This document shows, piece after piece, positions 62,896-64,000 of a stretch of DNA of 64,000 nucleotides (within the stretch, counting starts at the first letter, position 1; the number at the start of each line of letters is the position of its first letter). Under the pieces are notes generated by a model. That model did not search any database. It worked only from the letters and a program-made list of their open reading frames with translations, and was not told where the DNA came from. The position numbers were made by a program, and so were the translations under genes. The stretch is taken from positions 1 through 64,000 of the forward strand of contig JACKET010000008.1 in the NCBI GenBank assembly GCA_020632875.1. Reading direction: 5' to 3'. Source of the DNA: Alphaproteobacteria bacterium (GTDB lineage: Bacteria; Myxococcota_A; UBA796; GCA-2862545).

Positions 62896-64000
62896 CTACT
62901 CCGTCCCGCCCTCCCCGGGCTTCGGGAGCAGCACCACCGTCCCGCGGTTCGCGTCCTTCAGGAAGTCGTTCGCGAACGCCTTCACCAGGTCGGCGGAAAG
63001 CGCGTCGTTGTACTTCAGGAAGTCCAGGTTCTCGTGCGGATCCTCGTCGTTGCGCAGGGAGCTCGACAGGTCGCCGAGCCACTTGTTGTTCGTCTGCTGC
63101 GCGTCTTCGAACCACTCGCGGTTCTTCGCCTTCTCGGCGTCGACGTACTTCGGGTCGATCCCGTTCTTCCTCAGATCCTCGAGGACCTCCATCATCGCCG
63201 TCTCCAGCTCCTCCACGCGCGCCGGGTCGCACGAGAAGTCCACGCGCACGCGCACCCCGTGGTACGGCCAGTCCCACGACGAGGCCGAGAACCCGACGCC
63301 GTACACGCCGCCCAGGTCCTCCCGCAGCCGCTCGCGCAGCTTCACCTGCACGATGTCGGCCCAGGCGTTCAGGTGGACGCGGAGCTCCCGGTTCCACCGC
63401 TCCGGCGCCAGCGTGGTCCACATCTCGGTCCGGTAACGCGCCCGGTCGCCCGAGCCGATCTCGAGCACCTCGCGGAACTGCCCGGGCTTGCGGTGGAAGC
63501 CCCGGTCCACGAGCCCGAGCCCCGTCTCGCGCGACGGCACGGCGCCGAGCCACCGCGCGACCTGGTCCTCGAAGTCGTCCGGGAGATCGCCGACGAACAC
63601 GAACGTCCACTCCGAGGGCGCGCCCATGGCGGCGTCCCAGATGGCCTCGGCCCGCGCCAGGTCCACGCCGTCGAGCTGCGCGGGCTCGAGCACCTTCCGG
63701 CGCGGGTCGTCCGGCCAGAACAGCGCGCGCCACGTATCCGAGAACTGCTGGTCCGGGTTGTTCCGCGCGTTGACGAGCGATTCGCGCCACGCCTCCAGGG
63801 CCAGACGCATGCCGTCCTCGGCGAACCGGGGCTGGGTCAGGTGGAGGTAGGCGAGCTCCAGGGCGACGGGCAGGTCGCGGGTGCTCGTGCCGCCCGACAG
63901 GAACACGTTCTCGTCGCCGATCGACGCCGACACGCCGGCCGTCTTGCCCTTCAGGTAGCGGGCGATGGCGTTGGGGTCGTGCTCGCCGAGCCCGCTCTGC
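62896..64000 (-). CDS. M16-family peptidase (insulinase-like), 5' end cut by the window edge
   Basis: The last 368 residues of a larger protein; the frame is open to 64000 (QSGLGEHDPNAIARYL at the edge). It resembles the C-terminal half of the M16 family: FVFVGDLPDDFEDQVARWLG, RERLREDLGGVYGVGFSAS (R-Y motif region of substrate binding), and an acidic helical end. The catalytic HxxEH should lie upstream, outside the window. Nine bases after its stop the TPP enzyme begins on the same strand. Confidence 0.8.
   Translation of the reverse strand, partial: QSGLGEHDPNAIARYLKGKTAGVSASIGDENVFLSGGTSTRDLPVALELAYLHLTQPRFAEDGMRLALEAWRESLVNARNNPDQQFSDTWRALFWPDDPRRKVLEPAQLDGVDLARAEAIWDAAMGAPSEWTFVFVGDLPDDFEDQVARWLGAVPSRETGLGLVDRGFHRKPGQFREVLEIGSGDRARYRTEMWTTLAPERWNRELRVHLNAWADIVQVKLRERLREDLGGVYGVGFSASSWDWPYHGVRVRVDFSCDPARVEELETAMMEVLEDLRKNGIDPKYVDAEKAKNREWFEDAQQTNNKWLGDLSSSLRNDEDPHENLDFLKYNDALSADLVKAFANDFLKDANRGTVVLLPKPGEGGTE

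Overview
The window reads as a fragment of a high-GC (about 70 % by eye), gene-dense bacterial chromosome, most likely from the Myxococcota. The pointers are two MopE-like secreted proteins with CDGxDxDCDG repeats and C-terminal GCGC / hydrophobic / RRR sorting tails, eukaryote-like Ser/Thr kinases fused to ATPase-TPR or coiled-coil regions, a TIGR02996-type protein, RCC1-like lipoproteins, Asp-Thr and Pro-Asp lipoprotein linkers, and an oleABC set. The phylum call is inference; no rRNA, tRNA or CRISPR array was seen. Coding is very compact: stop/start overlaps of the ATGA, GTGA or TGATG kind join many neighbours.

Layout. 1-4.8 kb: a cut-off hypothetical gene, a carotenoid desaturase, a divergent FAD/Rieske carotenoid enzyme of the CrtU/CruE aromatic-ring type, and an SDR. 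4.8-7.0 kb: a peroxiredoxin-like protein coupled to a membrane histidine kinase. 7.1-11.0 kb: an operon of a methyltransferase-less OvoA-type sulfoxide synthase, a cyanophycin/glutathione-synthetase-like ATP-grasp and a DUF885 peptidase, the best candidate here for an undescribed thiol-histidine pathway. 11.0-16.3 kb: a PQQ-propeller lipoprotein, a kinase-ATPase-TPR regulator and a DUF4105-like protein. 16.4-18.4 kb: groES-groEL with terminator. 18.4-20.1 kb: three tandem PH-like membrane proteins. 20.2-23.4 kb: a spermidine-synthase-like membrane protein, a small membrane protein and a SnoaL-like protein.

23.4-27.8 kb: a translationally coupled trio of ATP-grasp, esterase-fold protein with Asn at the nucleophile position, and MopE-like surface protein. 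27.9-31.5 kb: hemJ and a methyltransferase starting on the same CATG, then an adenylate/guanylate cyclase and a 62-residue basic protein. 31.6-36.2 kb: a second esterase coupled to a peptidase-S51/cyanophycinase-like protein, a hybrid histidine kinase and a zinc-ribbon protein. 36.2-38.2 kb: palindromes, hexamer repeats and an IS481-type element. 38.3-40.8 kb: two divergent, paralogous 405-residue ATP-grasp enzymes. The window thus holds four ATP-grasp ligases plus esterase and amidohydrolase-like partners, which suggests one or more peptide or amide natural-product pathways.

40.8-48.6 kb: small membrane proteins, a rhomboid protease, a transmembrane kinase and a 1215-residue MopE/C-type-lectin protein. 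48.7-52.6 kb: a YiaAB protein and oleABC (beta-lactone-derived long-chain olefin synthesis, oleD not seen). 52.6-55.0 kb: an RTX protein whose start is separated from its good ribosome-binding site by a C8 run (a possible phase-variation switch), coupled to an RCC1-like lipoprotein. 55-59.5 kb: TIGR02996, PH-like, esterase, zinc-ribbon and metalloprotease-like lipoprotein genes. 59.5-64 kb: a CoA-binding protein, a coupled pair of Tat-exported D-amino-acid oxidase-like and TPP-dependent decarboxylase-like enzymes, and a cut-off M16 peptidase.
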